A DNA stretch of 64,000 nt from Apodemus sylvaticus (GCF_947179515.1 NC_067481.1:86173845-86237844), one strand, 5' to 3'. Shown: positions 11,301 through 23,656, counted from the first letter of the stretch. Notes: generated from the letters alone by a model not told the origin. Made by a program: numbers and translations.

Positions 11301-12027
11301 TATGATTAAATGAAGTCTGATAAAAAATTTTTCTTAAGATCTGAGTATTTTTGACCCACATATTTATAATGAATCTAGCTTAATTCATTGTTGCCATTAG
11401 ATTAGTGAATATAAATGAATTCTTAGAGTGTTTTGAGAATAGATACATGAAAACACACATGTAGATAGCAGAGTTGAAGTTGGCAGAACATGCATATATG
11501 AGTCATTGTATGTTTGACTGTCAATGATTCGTGATTAGGTAGTGTTATTCTTTTAATGTATTTTATATCTAAAAATTACCAAATACCTAAGCCTGACAGC
11601 ATGTTTAAAGTTTCCAGAGACTGTTGGAGAATATGAAAGTAATTATCTTTTCTTGATTTGTTGGTGCTATTAAAATCATTTCATGATAACTTATCATTTA
11701 CCTATCATTCTTGTTAAAATTTCTAAGTCCCTTGCTGAAAATATAAAAATAATTATATATAATTGACACAAGATTACTATTTTTCAAAAAAGTTCTAAAC
11801 GAATTTAGAGATCCACTTTTGCTGCCTCTCCAAACATCATTTTGAATTCTATCATCTTCACAGTTCTTTTAGCTTTTGTACTTGAATTCACAAGAGATAA
11901 TCTTACCACAGAAATAACAACTGAAATATCAACTCTATGCATATAAATTCAGCTGGATAAGGAAAACTCTTCAGTGTGAGAGATGTGATTTTCACTGTAA
12001 ATTGCTCCTTCTAAATTCAGCTATGTG
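11301..12027. other. Unique AT-rich non-coding DNA
   Basis: I see no gene and no recognised repeat. Confidence 0.55.
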
Positions 12028-12267
12028 AACATGAGAGTGTATGTTCAAACATGACAGTATAATGTACCAACGTGAGAGTATATGTGAGAACATGTGAGTG
12101 TATGTGCAAACATTAGAGTATATGTGCAAACATGATATTGTATGTAAAAACATGAGAGTGTATGTACAAACATGAGAGTGTGTGTACAAACACGAGAGTG
12201 TATGTGAAAACATGATATTGTATGTGCAAACATGAGAGTATATGTATAAACATAAGAGTATATGTGT
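12028..12267. repeat. 20-bp minisatellite, about 12 copies
   Basis: A tandem array with unit close to AACATGAGAGTGTATGTGCA. Copies vary: the ATGATATTGTATG variant occurs at about 12131 and again 80 bases (four units) later, hinting at a short higher-order pattern. Because 20 is not a multiple of three, all three minus-strand frames stay open and give periodic peptides rich in His, Thr and Cys. These frames are artefacts of the repeat. Confidence 0.9.
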
Positions 12268-12413
12268 TTGTATTCCATAGGGAACTGAAAATGATCCATT
12301 TTTGGTTTTTGAAGAATTTTGTTGATATTCTCATGAGTAGTAGTACATTGAATTTAGAGATGGCTATCAATAGACTGCCCAGTTGTTATATTAATCCTAC
12401 TGATTCATGAGTG

Positions 12414-13055
12414 TAGATTTTTATCTTTTTTTGATATTTTCTTTAAATTCTTTCTTTACTGTCTTCAAATCTTCCATATTTTTGGCTAGTTACCCTAAGA
12501 TATTTTCATTTTTTAAGGTACTTGGATAGGTGTTGTTTCATGATCTTTTTCTTAGTGTACTTTTTATTGCATATAGAATAACTGCTGATTTTTGTGTATT
12601 AATTTTGTATTCTGCTACTTTGTTTAAAATGTAATTATAAAGGGAATAATTTGTAGGAATTTCTGGTTAGTGTTTTGAGGATCACATAGTATGCTGTCAT
12701 ATCATCTGCAAATAAAGATACTTAAATCTCTTCTTTTTCTATTTGTATCCCCTTGATCTCCTTTAGTTGTCTTATTGTTCAAGAAATACCTCAAGAACTA
12801 TACTGAAAAAGGTATTGAGATAGGGTAAAACCCTAATTTTCTTGATTTTAGAGGAAATGCTTTGAGTTCCTCTCCATTTAAGTTCATGTTGGCTATGGAC
12901 TCGATATAAGTTGCCTATATAATGTTATGACTCTTATATCCCTAGTTCTCTCATAATTTTTGAAAATTGAATTTTAATGCCATTTTAGATTACTCATTAC
13001 TAGGTCTTGCAAATGAAGCAAATTCTTGTATACTGATGTTGTATCATTCACCTTA
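12414..13055 (-). mobile_element. Old L1 ORF2 fragment, minus strand
   Basis: Antisense of the L1 reverse-transcriptase region. Recognisable blocks include ATCATCTGCAAATAAAGATA, TTTGTATCCCCTTGATCTCC and GAGTTCCTCTCCATTTAAGT, in the order of antisense ORF2. Many stops and indels remove any coding capacity. It appears to continue at 13725-14245. Confidence 0.75.
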
Positions 13056-13502
13056 CTGAATTCTCAATAGGTGTGCTTGATTTTAAATATGTATTTTCTA
13101 TATATGTGATTTGGCTAAATTGGAGACATACATGTGTAAAAAATGTATGTTTCCAAGACTGATGACAGAAGTATAAGCCCTTAGAAGCAACTTGGTAAAA
13201 ATAGAGAACCATCAAGCTCAACTGTGCCTCAACTTCCTCAAGCACACAGTGATATGAATTTTTGTCTATAGAAACAAATGTAAATATTTCTATAAATTAT
13301 AACTATATAATTTTATTATTATATTAACTATATAAGAATTTGTTTGTACTTCTATGTATGTGTAAGGCTTTCTTCAAAGAAGACCATGCAATGTACAAAT
13401 AAATACAATTTTGCTTCTTCTTTCTAGCAATTTTTTATTATCTTTCTTTGGTATGTTTTAATTGGGCTAGAATTTTATACATAATTGCTAAAAGAAAAGA
13501 GT
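13056..13502. other. AT-rich spacer within the old L1, origin unclear
   Basis: This stretch separates two parts of the same old minus-strand L1 but I cannot align it to ORF2. It may be a later insertion too old to recognise, or a very diverged L1 part. Confidence 0.35.
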
Positions 13503-13511
13503 AAATTTATT

Positions 13512-13701
13512 TGTTTTGTTTTTGTTTTGTTTTGTTTTGGTTTGGTTTTTTGGATTTTTCTTTTTCGAGACAGGGTTTCTCTGTATTGCACTGGCTGTCC
13601 TGGAACTCACTCTGTAGAACAGGCTGGCCTCAAACTCAGAAACCTGCCTGCTGCTGCCTTCTAAGTACTGGGATTACAGGTGTGTGCTACCACTGCCCGA
13701 C
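13512..13701 (-). mobile_element. B1 SINE, minus strand, with TSD
   Basis: On the plus strand the element reads from a (TTTTG)n tail complement into GAGACAGGGTTTCTCTGTAT, GGCTGTCCTGGAACTCAC, AGGCTGGCCTCAAACTCAGA and TGCTACCACTGCCCG, the diagnostic antisense B1 order. Imperfect 9-bp duplications AAATTTATT (13503-13511) and AAACTTATT (13702-13710) flank it. B1 derives from 7SL RNA and is non-coding; the 98-codon frame across it is incidental. Confidence 0.95.
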
Positions 13702-13724
13702 AAACTTATTCTTAAGGCAAATAG

Positions 13725-14245
13725 ATTTAGAATATTACTATTCAGTATATAGAGCAGGATTTTTTGTATGTCCCTTTAACACATTGAGAAAGTTTATTTC
13801 CATTTAAATTTGCTGAGAATATTTTAACAAAAAAAAAGAATGTTGGGATTTTGTCAATCACTTTCTCTTGAAAATAACATGGTCTTTTGACCTAAGTGTG
13901 ATAATGTGGTATATTGCCTTGATACATAGAATGATCTTTGCAGTTCTATGATAAAGCCATTATACCTTTATGGGCAATCCCTTTATATCTTAATGGTACT
14001 GCATTGTTAGCCATTTGAGATATTCATGTTTAATCATAATAATGTGATATATTGTCTTGACATAGAATGATCTTTGTATTCCTGGGACAGACCCTGTTGC
14101 ATACTCATGTCTAATTTCTTATATTCTGCTGGAACTGTCTTGCTAGTAAATTGATTATTGTATATTGTTTTCTGACAACTTTGCCTACTTTGAAAATCAG
14201 GTTACTACTTGCTTAATGAAATATCTTTGAGTTGTTTTCTCCTCA
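13725..14245 (-). mobile_element. Old L1 ORF2 fragment, minus strand, continuation
   Basis: Antisense ORF2 again: TGTTGGGATTTTGTCAATCA, GTGGTATATTGCCTTGATAC and TTCCTGGGACAGACCCTG. The phrase around GATAATGTGGTATATTGCCT at about 13899 recurs diverged at about 14038, so this copy has a local duplication. No open frame survives. Confidence 0.65.
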
Positions 14246-14396
14246 TTATATATATTGTAAAATAATATTAGGTACTCTTTAAATACTTATTTTCAGTTTA
14301 TACTGAATTGCAATTGCAATCATTTTTCTTCTTAGGACCCTGTAGGCTTTGATTTTTCAAAACCTACTTTAATTAGTATTCTTTTCACACTTCAAC

Positions 14397-15060
14397 TTCC
14401 CTTCTAACCCACTTACCACAGGTAGGGGAAAAATAAGGTTAATAGAAAACAGGGTTTGTGAGCCTGTTTGACAGTAGTTCTTTGGGGAAAATCCCAATCT
14501 TTATTGTTAAGATATTATCAGTCCAACCTAAAATATCAAACATGAAGCAGTATTAGTAGTCAAATCTAATCGGCAAACAGGGCTCAATCCAAAAGTAACC
14601 TCAAGGCTCCACAGAATAGGCAGGTATCTGCAGAAGCAGCAAGAAGCATCCAGAATGTCACAAGAATTTTGCAGTTAATCTCTACAAAGTTACAAGTGAA
14701 GATCAGCAATGCAGTACAAGGTGAACCAATGCAGGAGCTTCATTAATGGAAACCAGTGAAGCAGTGCAAGTTGAACCAATGTAAGGGCCTTGTCATTCTT
14801 CACTCTGTCTGTAGGGATATGGTTCTATTCTTTCTAAACACCGTACATCCTCTGATGTGCCTGCTTCAGCAAAATATCACACGACATAACGGCCTACAAA
14901 GAAACCAGACATTTCCACTTCGTATTCCTTTCAGGTAATCTGCTGCTTCTCTTTCCTTTTTTATAAGTTAGTCAGTTGCAAAAATGGTTCACACAAGCTA
15001 TATCATTGTTTTAATTCTGTAAGTTTTATAACAATACCTTAAATTGCCCCCACCTAGTTC
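14397..15060 (-). mobile_element. Possible LTR-like repeat, minus strand, with internal duplication
   Basis: This is tentative. The minus strand shows an AATAAAGATT polyadenylation-like signal at about 14496-14505. Two direct copies with a 50-base period, around GCAGTACAAGGTGAACCAAT (14711) and GCAGTGCAAGTTGAACCAAT (14761), look like a U3 tandem repeat. The composition is less AT-rich than the neighbours. I cannot identify a family or the ends. Confidence 0.3.
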
Positions 15061-15344
15061 TGAGCAGGCCATTTTTCTCACAGTGATGTAGAAAAATAAC
15101 AAAATCATTAAAGGAGTGAAATACACCCCCTCCATATCTATAATGAAACGAGCCTTCACAGGTCTCTCCTCTCAAAGAATACAAATGGAGGGACCCATGG
15201 CTCCAGCTAGATATGGAGCAGAAGATGACCATTTTAACACAGGATTTCTTAAAAGCAAAAGATAAAGCTAAAACATTTTGAGAAATTTTTGTGGACACTC
15301 AGAAATAAACACAGGACAACAGAATATTTGAATTAGCTTAGTGG

Positions 15345-15655
15345 TAATATTGGTGATTTTTTAGTCCTATTTTATGACACAAACTCCCCATCTTAGGGGA
15401 GAATGGTTTATTTTAGCTCACAAATCCAGGTTACATTTAGGTATTTTGGTGAAGCCAAGTCAGGAACCCAAACATGTAGTCATACCACATTCTCAGTGAA
15501 GAGGAAAATGAATTAAGACATATTACCTTGCTAGCTTGTTTACTCTCATTTAGGTTTATCCATTCATACATGGTTCAGAAACTCATGCCTAAAGAATGGC
15601 GCTTCCTACAGAGGGTTCTATTTCCCTACACCAACTTTCAATCAAAATATGTTGA
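15345..15655. repeat. Old rodent dispersed repeat, copy 2
   Basis: It shares its block order with 4525-4880: a start rich in ACTCCCCATCTTAGGGGAGA, then TGGTTTATTTTAGCTCACA, CAAGTCAGGAACCCAAACAT and TAAAGAATGGCGCTTCCTAC. Diverged and non-coding; family not assigned. Confidence 0.5.
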
Positions 15656-15808
15656 TACATAAATAAAGAGAGCTAATATAGAAAATTCATTTTTAAGATT
15701 ATATGTGAAGGTAAGCCTATTTTGCATTAAGTTGAAGATTAAAAACAAATCTAAAAATAAATATAATAAATTAAGTCAATCCTTGCACTTAAGAGCTATT
15801 AAAATATA

Positions 15809-15968
15809 CACAGGAGGCTCATGGTTTTAATCCCAACACTTTGGTGACAGAGTCTGGAAGATATTTATCAATTCAAGGACAGCCTAGTGTAAGAGTGAGT
15901 TTCAGAATAGCCAAAGCTATACAGAGGTGCTCTGTCTCAGAAAACCAACCAAACAACAAACTTACCAT
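15809..15968 (+). mobile_element. Diverged B1 SINE, plus strand
   Basis: The sense B1 order is visible: GGCTCATGGTTTTAATCCCA, AATTCAAGGACAGCCTAGTG, AGAATAGCCAAAGCTATACA and a CTGTCTCAGAAAACCAACCA start of the A-rich tail. Heavily mutated, so an old copy. Confidence 0.8.
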
Positions 15969-16067
15969 CCTACCAAGCAACCCAATAAAACAATAATAAC
16001 AGTGATAACAACTTCAGTCATTCCTAGAAAACTTGGATTGAAAACGGCTTACCTGCATTGACTTCTG

Positions 16068-16215
16068 GTAGACATGATATGCCTAGCTGGGGGTATACCC
16101 ATGGGGGGTCCATCCTCTCAGAGGAACAGTGGAGGGGGTGGTGGAAGTCTCTGTGAAGGAGGGACTGAGAAGGAGAAGAGCATTTGGGATGCAAATTAAT
16201 TAATTAATCGGTCGG
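16068..16215 (+). mobile_element. L1 3' end fragment
   Basis: A short plus-strand L1 3' UTR end: CATGGGGGGTCCATCCTCTC, AGAGGAACAGTGGAGGGGG and GAGCATTTGGGATGCAAATT leading into a (TTAA)n-like tail. Different subfamily from the young copies. Confidence 0.6.
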
Positions 16216-16262
16216 TTACTATTTAAACAAAAAGTGAATTAATTAAATAATAAAAATAAGTA

Positions 16263-16400
16263 AAACGGAAAAAGAGCAGTATCAATCAGAAGAGGACTGA
16301 AAGACGAGAGACAGGATCACCAGAAAAAGAGAGATAAAAGCAGGAACAAAGAGAAGAGGAAGCAGAGGAGGAGGAACAGACAAGGAGGAATAGAAGCCAC
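16263..16400. repeat. Purine-rich tract
   Basis: An extended A/G-rich stretch with many GAGA and GGAGGA motifs, not a perfect simple repeat. Possibly the decayed tail region of the L1 fragment next to it. Confidence 0.5.
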
Positions 16401-16578
16401 AGAAGAACAAAGCAGATATTCATAGCACAGTAAGCCTAGGGCTCAGCCGTTTGCAATATTTGGAATTTTAAGGGTATGTTTTTATTCCTTGAAATGTTTA
16501 TGACTGAATTAAATATAGATATATAGCATAAAATCACAGTGCAGAACACAATAAATACACCTACAGGTACATATACTA

Positions 16579-16580
<2 letters not shown>

Positions 16581-16634
<54 letters not shown>

Positions 16635-16638
16635 GTGT
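16581..16638. repeat. (GT)n microsatellite
   Basis: About 29 GT units with one GC interruption near the right end. The minus-strand frame with a poly-(His-Thr) run is an artefact of this tract. Confidence 0.97.
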
Positions 16639-16679
16639 TCTGGACTTTATAGAATGTCCAGTTTAGCAAAGGAAACACA

Positions 16680-17697
16680 ATGCTTATGAAAATTAGTGAA
16701 AGACAACATGAACTTTTTATAAATTAGAAAGTCTACAAGCATTTAATCAGGATTTTAAAAAGTAGCAAACTCTTTGATAAGGTGACTTCTTACACACATA
16801 GATGAAACCTCAGTAAACATCGAATCTCTATGTACCATTAGAAACCCATTTCTTTAGTGGTTAGAACGGAGGCTCATGAGGAGACAGGATGTGGGAGGGA
16901 GGGTGTGATGTAGTACCTGAATAATACTCAGAAGCAGGAAGAGTCCCAGATGGCACAGCCCAATGTTGGCTGCTGAAACATTATCCTAATTCCTCAGGAT
17001 TATCGTTTCCATTTTATGAACATTTATTTTACTTACCCATGCAATTTAACTAAATACAATTTGGAAAAAAATAACTTGAACTCCAAAAGCTGGAAAATGG
17101 CTAGGGCCATAATTTTTGATATCCAGCTTTTTCATAAAAGTGACATAATGAATTAGTGATACAAGGATTATATAGAAAGATGATTACCCCTAACAAAAGA
17201 AAGAAAGAGAAAAGAAAGAAGAAAAAATTATGTCCTCTCTTGTAGTAAGGAGGCAAATAATAAACCTGACCATGGATATTTATCTGGTCAGAGACACTGT
17301 GATACATGGTTAAGCAAGTTGTATTCTTTACAAAAATATAATTTGAGTTAAATCATGTCATATGGGAAAAGAAAAATCAGAAATTTATAAATAATTTAAG
17401 TTAATCGTATATATTCACATTTTTCTTGAATTAATTTTAAGGATATGGAATATTATTTAAATACTGTTCATAATAAAACTGAGATTTCACTTAAAAATTA
17501 TTACATTCAAAATTGATAGCTGTACTTGCTATTAAAAATTATTTTTATTAGTTTTTTCAAGTTCATCTAGAAACAGTGACAATACTTAAATGGAAAAGAA
17601 TTTTGTTGGCAACTTCCAAGTCATTACTAAAAACACAATAGAAGCATTCAAAAACATGTTATTGTGTAATAAATAGAAAGCATAGTTTTTTAAACAT
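16680..17697. other. Unique AT-rich non-coding DNA
   Basis: No gene. A GAAA-type purine tract lies at about 17196-17227. Confidence 0.55.
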
Positions 17698-17877
17698 GCA
17701 TTTCTTTTTATGATTAATTGATTTGTTTATTACATGTATGTACACTGTAGCTGTCTTCAGACACACCAGAAGAAGGCGTCAGATCTCATTACAAATGGTT
17801 GTGAGCCACCATGTGGTTGCTGGGATTTTAACCCAGCAGTCAGTGCTCTTAACTACTGAGCCATCTCTCCAGCCTGA
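17698..17877 (-). mobile_element. B2 SINE, minus strand
   Basis: On the plus strand: GTACACTGTAGCTGTCTTCA, GACACACCAGAAGAAGGCGT, GGTTGTGAGCCACCATGTGG and GAGCCATCTCTCCAGCC, the exact antisense B2 order. It carries an antisense tRNA-like pol III promoter region at its right end. AAACAT at 17692-17697 and 17878-17883 could be a short TSD. Confidence 0.95.
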
Positions 17878-17883
17878 AAACAT

Positions 17884-18849
17884 AGTGTAATATTTGTTCA
17901 AATCTGCGAGGTGTGTGTGATATAGCTTTATACTACTTCTTTCAACCACTAGTTAGTATTTAAAGAATCAACATCCAATTCCTCATTGAAAACATCTTTT
18001 GGTGAAGATCTTGTGTAAGACAGCAAATCAAGTTAACTTGATCTATTGTAAGCCTGTCAAATATATAATATATGACAACTTCAAAATATTTTTCTGATTA
18101 CCACACAGGCAGTGAGAGTTTCATCCAAAGGATCATTTACAAAGTAAAGTTGTCAGTTGTTTGAGGAGCAGTGAAAGATGTCTATGGGAAAACGTGCTTC
18201 AGTTAAACAGTAAAATAATGTGAGGTGTGTTTTTAAAATGTAAGGAATAATGCCTAATAATGCATCAGTCATTTACAAGATATTTGGTAAAGGTTGTTTG
18301 ACCTTCTACATGTTAATCAGTGTATAGGAGGGACATCAGAGGAAAGGGATTGCTATGTAAATTGACCTGACGTATTCTGAATATTAAAACAAAATTTTAT
18401 TTATGACAGATAATAACTTAACAGGTTCAGAATCTTGCGAATGGCATTTCCTTCTTGTTTATTTTCATCACTATCAACAACTGCTCTGACTTGAAAATCA
18501 AACTTTCACACTACACAGGATATTTGAAAAACTCTCACTGATGGAAAAGAGACACATTCCAGATTAAGAAAATTATACCGAGCAATTAGAATTTGCTATA
18601 TAGAGAGAATTTAGGCATTCAGAAGTTAAGGGGATGTATTTAATATTAAAACATATTCTTGGTAATAGTTATTTGATGAGGATTTTCCAGAAAAATCACT
18701 GAGTCTAATATTATTTAAAGAAATCCCCAAGGTACTATCAATTAGGGCAACTAATAATTATTCACTGGATTTGGACTAATATATTCCTACAACACATTCT
18801 TAGTGTGTCACTAGAAAATAATACCTGCAAATGAAACAATATAAGGGGG
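17884..18849. other. Unique AT-rich non-coding DNA
   Basis: I see no gene and no recognised repeat. Confidence 0.55.
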
Positions 18850-19143
18850 TAAGGTAGCAAGGGAGTTCAGTTTGTAAGATGATGCTCTTCTTTGCAAGAA
18901 TGAGTGCCTGTTTGATCCACAGAACACGTGTGGAAAAAAAGCCAGATATGATATACAACGTAATTCCAGAGCTTAAAAAATAGACACATCAGATTTGTAT
19001 GCTCACTGGCACACCAGCCTCACATTGCTGACAAGTTCCCATCAAGAGAGAGATCCAGTCTCAGAAAGAAAAATGGATAGTGCCAGAGAAGTGAAAGAGA
19101 AGCTTTTCTTCTTGCCTTTATATGCATGTGTATACTTTTGGAC
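18850..19143 (+). mobile_element. B4 (ID-B1 composite) SINE, plus strand
   Basis: An ID-like 5' part (GATGCTCTTCTTTGCAAGAA, then GATCCACAGAACAC) leads into AAAAAGCCAGATATGATATA, a B1-like middle, and the ATGCATGTGTATACTTTTGG type end that precedes a CA tract in B4 elements. Diverged. Confidence 0.75.
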
Positions 19144-19144
19144 C

Positions 19145-19187
<43 letters not shown>

Positions 19188-19240
19188 GTGCATGCACACA
19201 CAAGCACACACATACATATACACACAAACACATACACATG

Positions 19241-19281
<41 letters not shown>
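19144..19281. repeat. (CA)n microsatellite, interrupted, following the B4 element
   Basis: Two CA arrays (about 19150-19186 and 19245-19281) are joined by CA-rich imperfect sequence. Long open frames on both strands here encode only alternating His-Thr or Cys-Val and are not genes. Confidence 0.95.
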
Positions 19282-19282
<1 letters not shown>

Positions 19283-19289
19283 AAAATAC

Positions 19290-22161
19290 AGACAACTTCA
19301 TAAACACTGTAAGGAAAAAAGGATACTCATTATAGACATCCAGTTATTGTAATCCAATTTATCATAAAGTATTTATCATAAAATCTGCATATATTAAATC
19401 ACCTTATCGATTAGTTATCCATGTGGGGATTCACAATTAATAATACTGATTGCTCTTGATTATTGTCTGACTATAGCCTTTTCATGTACTTTCCAACTTG
19501 ACTCAAATTTTTGTTTTGTCATATATCAAAGTGTTCATCCAAACTTTAAATGTTTATTGATTGTATTTAATAAATCAGATGCTTTTTAAGGATTCACGGA
19601 ATTGCCTCTAAATAAGACAAAAAAGTCACCTCATTTCCTAGAGCTCATATGGTTATGGAAAGAGAAACATACATGAATTAGTTAAGATGAACTTAAGCAA
19701 TGATAAGGTGTCTGATGAAATGTTCACTAGTGATGTGTATGGTGAGCTTCATTAGGTAATGAGACTAATATATTATTCTTGGAGATGTGACAGTTTTATG
19801 AACTAAAGGAAGCCAGCTATATCCCTATCTGGAGAAAGGGGAATTAGTGGGAGTACAGACTCATATAAAAGAAGAGAGCCTGTTTTACCCACGTGATAAT
19901 CCAAAGCCAGCCAGCCATCGAGAAAGTAAGATGGAAAACAGATTTTCAGGAAAGGGTAGTTTAATTCTTCCTCAAAATAATGGGAAGATATTTATGACAT
20001 ATCTGAGATTTCAAATTCACTTAGTGTCTATAAGGAGAAGGACCACAGATACCAGTAAAGGATATGTACTCTAGGCAAGAGGTGGTTGCAATAACTATAA
20101 ACACTACAATTATTTTCATCTATCTTTGTCATAGGCTGGTTATCTGGTAAACAAATTCTCTGCAGAGTGAGGTAGTTGAATTGTTTTAACTTGTAGTTTC
20201 AAATGTTTAGAATGTATTCAATCACTGCCATACCCATTAATTTATTATTATTTTATACCTCTAATTTACACTACAAAAAGTTTAACACTGATATGCATAT
20301 ATCCAACTTTTCATAAGAAATACTGAGAAAGAAAATTTTGGCATAAGCTGAATAATGTACATTTAGACAATGCTAAAATCATGTACCAAGTGCTAATGAT
20401 ATTTTTGCCAATTTTTGAGATGTTTTAGAAATTTTTCAGGCACATCCTTTGACTATTCTACATGTCTCACATTTCTTCTATTGCCTAGAAGAAAAATACT
20501 GACTTTTCTGAGATTGGGAAGATGCAACCCCAACTCATTACAGATAAGGTTATTCCATGGTCCATCTGATAACATTTTGTTGCAGAGCTTCAATTAATCT
20601 TACTCTAAGTGTCTACAAATACAGCTTATGAAAAACATGTGTCCAATGTAGAAGGACAATGGGCAGATGTACAGTACTATAGAAATATTTTTAGATGTGC
20701 CAGATGATGTCTAACACATGATAACTAGTAACACAAGAGATAACTAATGAAGTGACATATATCATGGTTTTAAGAGCAATCAAAACTTCCTAGGTTTATC
20801 TGTATTTAGGATAGCTTCTACAATCCAATAATTGACTTTGTAAACACTGAGTCTTCATAAAATGTATATAAACTTGGGTTTATAAAATATGCATCACTCT
20901 CCATTTTCCACGTGGTATTTTATACTAACTTTTTGTTATTTACTGAAGAATGTACTTTCTGGTTTTGCTCAGTGGGAAACATTAAGTACAAATTCTTCCT
21001 CTTCTATAGCAGGCATGCTATCAGCGTGCTACTATTAGCTCCTCTCAATCTAAAATGTGAGACTTGGTATGCTAAAGAAATCATCAAAATGCTCCAATAT
21101 GGATCTTCCCTGCATGTGGTTAGCATAATGACTACTTTGGAGCCTCCTTGATTATCTGTAGCTGTGAAGGTTTTCCCACAGGCTGGAGGTACTGACGAAT
21201 ATTGGTTCAGCAGAGTTTAGGTTCAGTCTTCTTCACAACAGGGAGTCAGTTAAGGGCACCTTTCTATTATAAGGGAGCCAATGATTACTTTCAGTAATAT
21301 TTCTTTTCTGTTCACCATGCTAATTTGCCTTATATTTACATTGTTTTACTCATCTTGTTGTTTTGCACAATTTGTGTGTTATTCCTCAATGATAAACTTC
21401 AACCAAAGTGAGCAAAAGAGATGCCCACTCAGAAAATGTCAAACCAGCTCCATTCTCTATCAAATCCAGATTAAGCCTCTTCCCTCTGGCCCTCGAAGTC
21501 TGAGACTATAGCCATGGCCTACCCCATTTAGAATTTTAAATATATTTAAGTTAACTTTCAAATACTTATTCTCAAATTATACCTTGGTTGTTATTACTCT
21601 TAGATACAGCCAAAACTGTCCCTCCCACCTTTTCTTGCTTTGTCGCTGTTTGTCCTGTTCTTATCTACTGAGTCACAAAAGTATTTCACTTGAAATGAAC
21701 TCTTATGCTCTAGGTAATTATTCTCCTGGATCCAGGACCAAATAAATACATGTAAGGTAGTACAATAACTTTATTGTAATATAACTCCACCCATAAAACT
21801 GTTATAAAAATAAAAGGAATACTTGTGGACATTAACTTTCATGCAAATCTAGAACCCACTGGCATATTTGCCTGTCATTGTTTACAGCACTGTAATCACA
21901 CTCGAGTTTCTTGGGACTCTTCTTGCATTGTTTCTGTTCCTTGGGGCTTTGTTTGGGGGTAACTCTTCTTCTGTAAAATGTAGGTTGCTCTATTTTCACC
22001 TTTGGATTTTAATGTATCACTGAACCCAGTATATCCAAAAGAGAACATCACATAGAGAAAATAGTAATGTAAAATGTCATCTAACCCCTTTCCCCTCCTG
22101 GCAAGACTAACTGAATGTTTCGCCTGGCATGGTGGTCGCAATCTTTGATGCAAACTGTCCC
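19290..22161. other. Unique AT-rich non-coding DNA
   Basis: No gene is recognised. Several 60-107 codon frames exist without family resemblance; the largest (minus strand, 21896-22219) runs through the short tandem repeat at 22162-22216. Confidence 0.5.
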
Positions 22162-22216
22162 CTTTGTGTGCTGAACTTTGTCTCTTTGTGTGCTGTGCTT
22201 TGTCTCTTTGTATGAC
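22162..22216. repeat. 22-bp tandem repeat, 2.5 copies
   Basis: Two consecutive 22-bp units starting CTTTGTGTGCTG and ending CTTTGTCT, followed by a partial third unit. Units one and two differ at two positions. Confidence 0.85.
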
Positions 22217-22219
22217 CAT

Positions 22220-23440
22220 TTACTCTCTCTCTCCCAGAATGCACTTTTCAAAATTATGACGTATTAATAACAGGCATTAGGGATGGAAATGATCTATTAC
22301 TGTAGGTCAACTAATACCCTCCAGAGGACAATTCCTATTCCTGTATTATCTAGTGGTTTTTCACAGGTTATTTTAAATAACTCCCTGAGCAAAGAAATCC
22401 AGGTCTCCTTATTACACAACCACTTTCCCCCATGGAATTCACTCTGCTTTGATACTCTAGCCAGTTGCTAACAAGCAAACCATTTCTTGACACATGTAAA
22501 ATTGCACAGACTTGTAATACCTCAGGCACAATGTGCTCTTTAACACTGTTATTAATATGTTAACAGGTGGAAACTTATTATCATCCCTCTGCTTGGAGTG
22601 TGAAATTTCTTATACTCATTTCATTTTCAATTCTTTGTAGTTTATGGTTCCACTTGATTAAAGGTGGGACTAGGAACATTTCAAGTTGTTTTAATTCAAG
22701 ATAAAAATGCTGAGGAATGTGTTCAGAAATATATTAGCTATTGATTCCCATGTACGCTTAGCACTTATGTTATCTGAATTCATATGAAAATATATGTGAA
22801 AGGTAGTTGGAATTGTGACCAAACGATCATCAAAATTAGCAAAAGGAGAGAAAGAGAAGAGTTAAAGGATCATTAGTGGGAAAGTAATAGAACAACTTAC
22901 TATACTGATAACATATACGTTTATGCACAAGATTTATAAGAAATAGTGTTGACTTTTTCTCTTAAATAATAGACTGTACTACCCTTATACTTGAAAGATC
23001 ATTATATAATGACATATGGTGATCCTAGGAGAAAGGAAGTATCAGTGACATAATCAGTAGTGGTCAGCATTTTCACAAGCATTGTCTAATTTCATTTTGT
23101 TTCCAAACCCTGAAGAAAATACTATAGCATTCACACTGAAATAGGAAGAGCCACTATAGGTCAAATACCATAATTCTTTCCTAAATGATAAAAGGAAGGT
23201 TATCTGTAGGACATATTTATATAGTTCGTAAACTATGAAACTCTCCATATTGTGAACTAAGATCAAAACTTGATGTAGTATGTAAGCAATCAGATGTAGT
23301 TAACATAAGCTTCATATGGCACATTGGTTCTTAGTACAAAGTAGAATGGATGGAGTTAGACTTGAAAATTGTATACAGAATTGGATATCATTGTGATAAT
23401 ATAATATGTCATATGGGTATGTTGAGTATTATAGAAAAGG
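22220..23440. other. Unique AT-rich non-coding DNA
   Basis: I see no gene and no recognised repeat. Confidence 0.55.
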
Positions 23441-23446
23441 GACTAG

Positions 23447-23650
23447 AGCCTGGTGGTGGTGGTGGTGGCTCACAACATTAATCCCAACACACAGGATATA
23501 GAGGAAGAAGAGTCTCACAATCAAGGACAGCCTGATTTACTGAGTTCTAGGACAGCCAGAACTACACATAGAAATTGTGTCTTGAGAAACAAAACAAAAC
23601 AAACAAATATGAAAAAACAGAAAGATATCAAAACCAACCAACAAAAACAA
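23447..23650 (+). mobile_element. B1 SINE, plus strand, with short TSD
   Basis: Sense B1 with an expanded (GGT)n start: GGTGGCTCACAACATTAATC, CAAGGACAGCCTGATTTACT, AGGACAGCCAGAACTACACA and a long A-rich tail. GACTAG flanks it at 23441-23446 and 23651-23656. The 67-codon frame across it is incidental. Confidence 0.9.
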
Positions 23651-23656
23651 GACTAG

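Noticed and set aside
12028..12267. CRISPR-like periodic array
   Set aside because: The units are contiguous 20-bp copies with no unique spacers, in a mammalian context: a minisatellite.
17771..17877. tRNA-like segment
   Set aside because: The A/B-box-like sequence is the tRNA-derived head of a B2 SINE in antisense, not a tRNA gene.
19020..19352. Several frames encoding His-Thr or Cys-Val repeats
   Set aside because: Direct translation of a (CA)n/(TG)n microsatellite.
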